DNA of 64,000 nt. Origin: Methanopyrus sp. SNP6. GTDB taxonomy: Archaea > JAADCQ01 > Methanopyri > Methanopyrales > Methanopyraceae. Every line of letters starts with the position of its first letter. Position 1 is the first letter of the stretch. Both the position numbers and the translations under genes were made by a program. Shown here one piece after another: positions 63,436 through 64,000 of the stretch. The notes beneath the pieces are model-generated. The model was not told where the DNA came from. It did not search any database and was given only the letters and a program-made list of their open reading frames with translations. Location: contig NZ_CP019436.1 of NCBI RefSeq assembly GCF_002201895.1, positions 261,456-325,455 on the forward strand. Reading direction: 5' to 3'.

Positions 63436-64000
63436 GGGTCCTCACGCTCCAGTAGCGGATCTATCGCCGCTTTGAGGATGGAAAACGTCTCTGCCTCGGA
63501 CCATCTAGAGGTGTCGAGGACGAGATCGTACAAGGAGAGGTCCGTCGGGTCGACGCCGTAGATCTCTTTATACCGCTTCAACTCGCTCTTTTCCCGCTCC
63601 TGAATGCGCCGGCGAGCCTCTTCCACGTCGATCTTTTCGCGCTTCGCTACCCGTTCGGAGCGCACTTCTAACGGAGCTTTGAGCCATATCTTGAGGGTAG
63701 CCAGGTCAGGTCCTTTCACATGGTCCAGTTCGCCGGCTGCCACGAAAGCCGCTAGGCGTCCCTCGAGTATTACGTCACCCTTCTCAGCGGCTTCCCGCTG
63801 CCTCCGATCGATTTCAAGGTCGATCTCCGGATTGTTCTCCGCTACCTTAGAGAATTCCTCTATGCCCATATCCCGCTCTTTAGCCATTTCCCGGAATATC
63901 TTACCGGCGTACACGTGCTTCAGGTCGTAGTGCTCGGCAAGCCGCCGGGCCATGGTGGTGGTGCCGGAACCCGGGAGGCCGCCGATAGTGATGACTACGC
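63432..64000 (-). CDS. cmk: Cytidylate kinase (5' end outside window)
   Basis: Archaeal CMP kinase. The frame runs off the right edge of the window; the visible start VVITIGGLPGSGTTTMARRL contains the P-loop, so only a codon or two is missing. HVYAGKIFREMAKERDMGIE, VILEGRLAAFVAAG and VAKREKIDVEEARRRIQERE match the family. The ATG at 63953 is internal, after the P-loop. It heads the cmk-mtnP-helical protein operon with ATGA overlaps. Confidence 0.92.
   Translation of the reverse strand, partial: VVITIGGLPGSGTTTMARRLAEHYDLKHVYAGKIFREMAKERDMGIEEFSKVAENNPEIDLEIDRRQREAAEKGDVILEGRLAAFVAAGELDHVKGPDLATLKIWLKAPLEVRSERVAKREKIDVEEARRRIQEREKSELKRYKEIYGVDPTDLSLYDLVLDTSRWSEAETFSILKAAIDPLLEREDP

Overview
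The window looks like chromosomal DNA of a hyperthermophilic methanogen of the genus Methanopyrus (M. kandleri or a very close strain). The diagnostic genes are the [Fe]-hydrogenase gene hmd next to mtd and the complete hcgA-G set, a 154-residue histone made of two fused histone folds, family-D DNA polymerase large subunit, an L-seryl-tRNA(Sec) kinase, A-type ATP synthase subunits and an RFC small subunit carrying an intein. All three tRNA genes encode C instead of T at position 8, the base that Methanopyrus is known to edit from C to U. GTG and TTG starts are common, and nearly every gene has a strong G-rich Shine-Dalgarno (SD) sequence, which I used to pick starts. No CRISPR array, insertion sequence or prophage was seen.

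Layout. 1-3.5 kb: end of enolase, a decayed gene, then purF. 3.5-11.3 kb: small anchored protein, polC, a coiled-coil protein, a radical SAM enzyme coupled to a lactate-permease-like transporter, and a secreted protein that runs into a tRNA-Glu gene with two introns. 11.4-14.5 kb: an AT-rich MacB-type ABC transporter, an HVO_0476-type zinc protein and a DUF371 protein. 14.5-22.2 kb: tRNA-Arg, an information-processing and sugar-phosphate gene run (DUF655, rpoF, L21e, Trm56-like, pgk, phi, tpiA, rpiA) facing carB (C-terminal half) and prs, then tRNA-Ser. 22.3-28.4 kb: DUF2098, cobamide salvage operon (CbiZ-CobZ fusion, cobS, cobY, PRC-barrel) facing atpB-atpD-DUF22-DUF61 and a tiny membrane protein. 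28.5-37.8 kb: histone, hef, PSTK, ArsA-like ATPase, PHP protein, rtcB, B3/4 protein, methyltransferase, an anchored surface-type protein and an Mth938-like protein. 37.8-43.1 kb: phosphate transporter with a fused PstC-PstA permease, then two tandem PP-loop proteins. 43-52.3 kb: another anchored protein, rtcA, hsp20, NOG1-like GTPase, ribosomal L12, rfcL, rfcS with intein, TIP49. 52.4-54 kb: DsrE protein and an exported glutamine-amidotransferase-like protein. 54-61.9 kb: hcgE, mtd, hcgF, hmd, hcgC, hcgD, hcgA, hcgG, hcgB. 61.9-64 kb: a 527-bp gap, then a helical protein, a methylthioadenosine phosphorylase family gene and cytidylate kinase (cut by the window end).

How they work together. Hmd and Mtd together form an H2:F420 cycle in methanogenesis, and the surrounding hcg genes build Hmd's iron-guanylylpyridinol cofactor. 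Phi, RpiA and Prs lead from fructose 6-phosphate to PRPP, which PurF consumes. RtcB is the ligase expected to join exons of the intron-containing tRNA-Glu.

The most unusual signals outside known genes are: four head-to-head gene pairs whose start codons lie only 25-29 bp apart with back-to-back complementary SD sequences; a shared AATCGTTA...TAAC element just downstream of all three tRNAs; the two-intron tRNA-Glu; a set of proteins with a signal peptide and a C-terminal membrane anchor; and an exported GATase-like protein with an apparently intact Cys-His-Glu triad.
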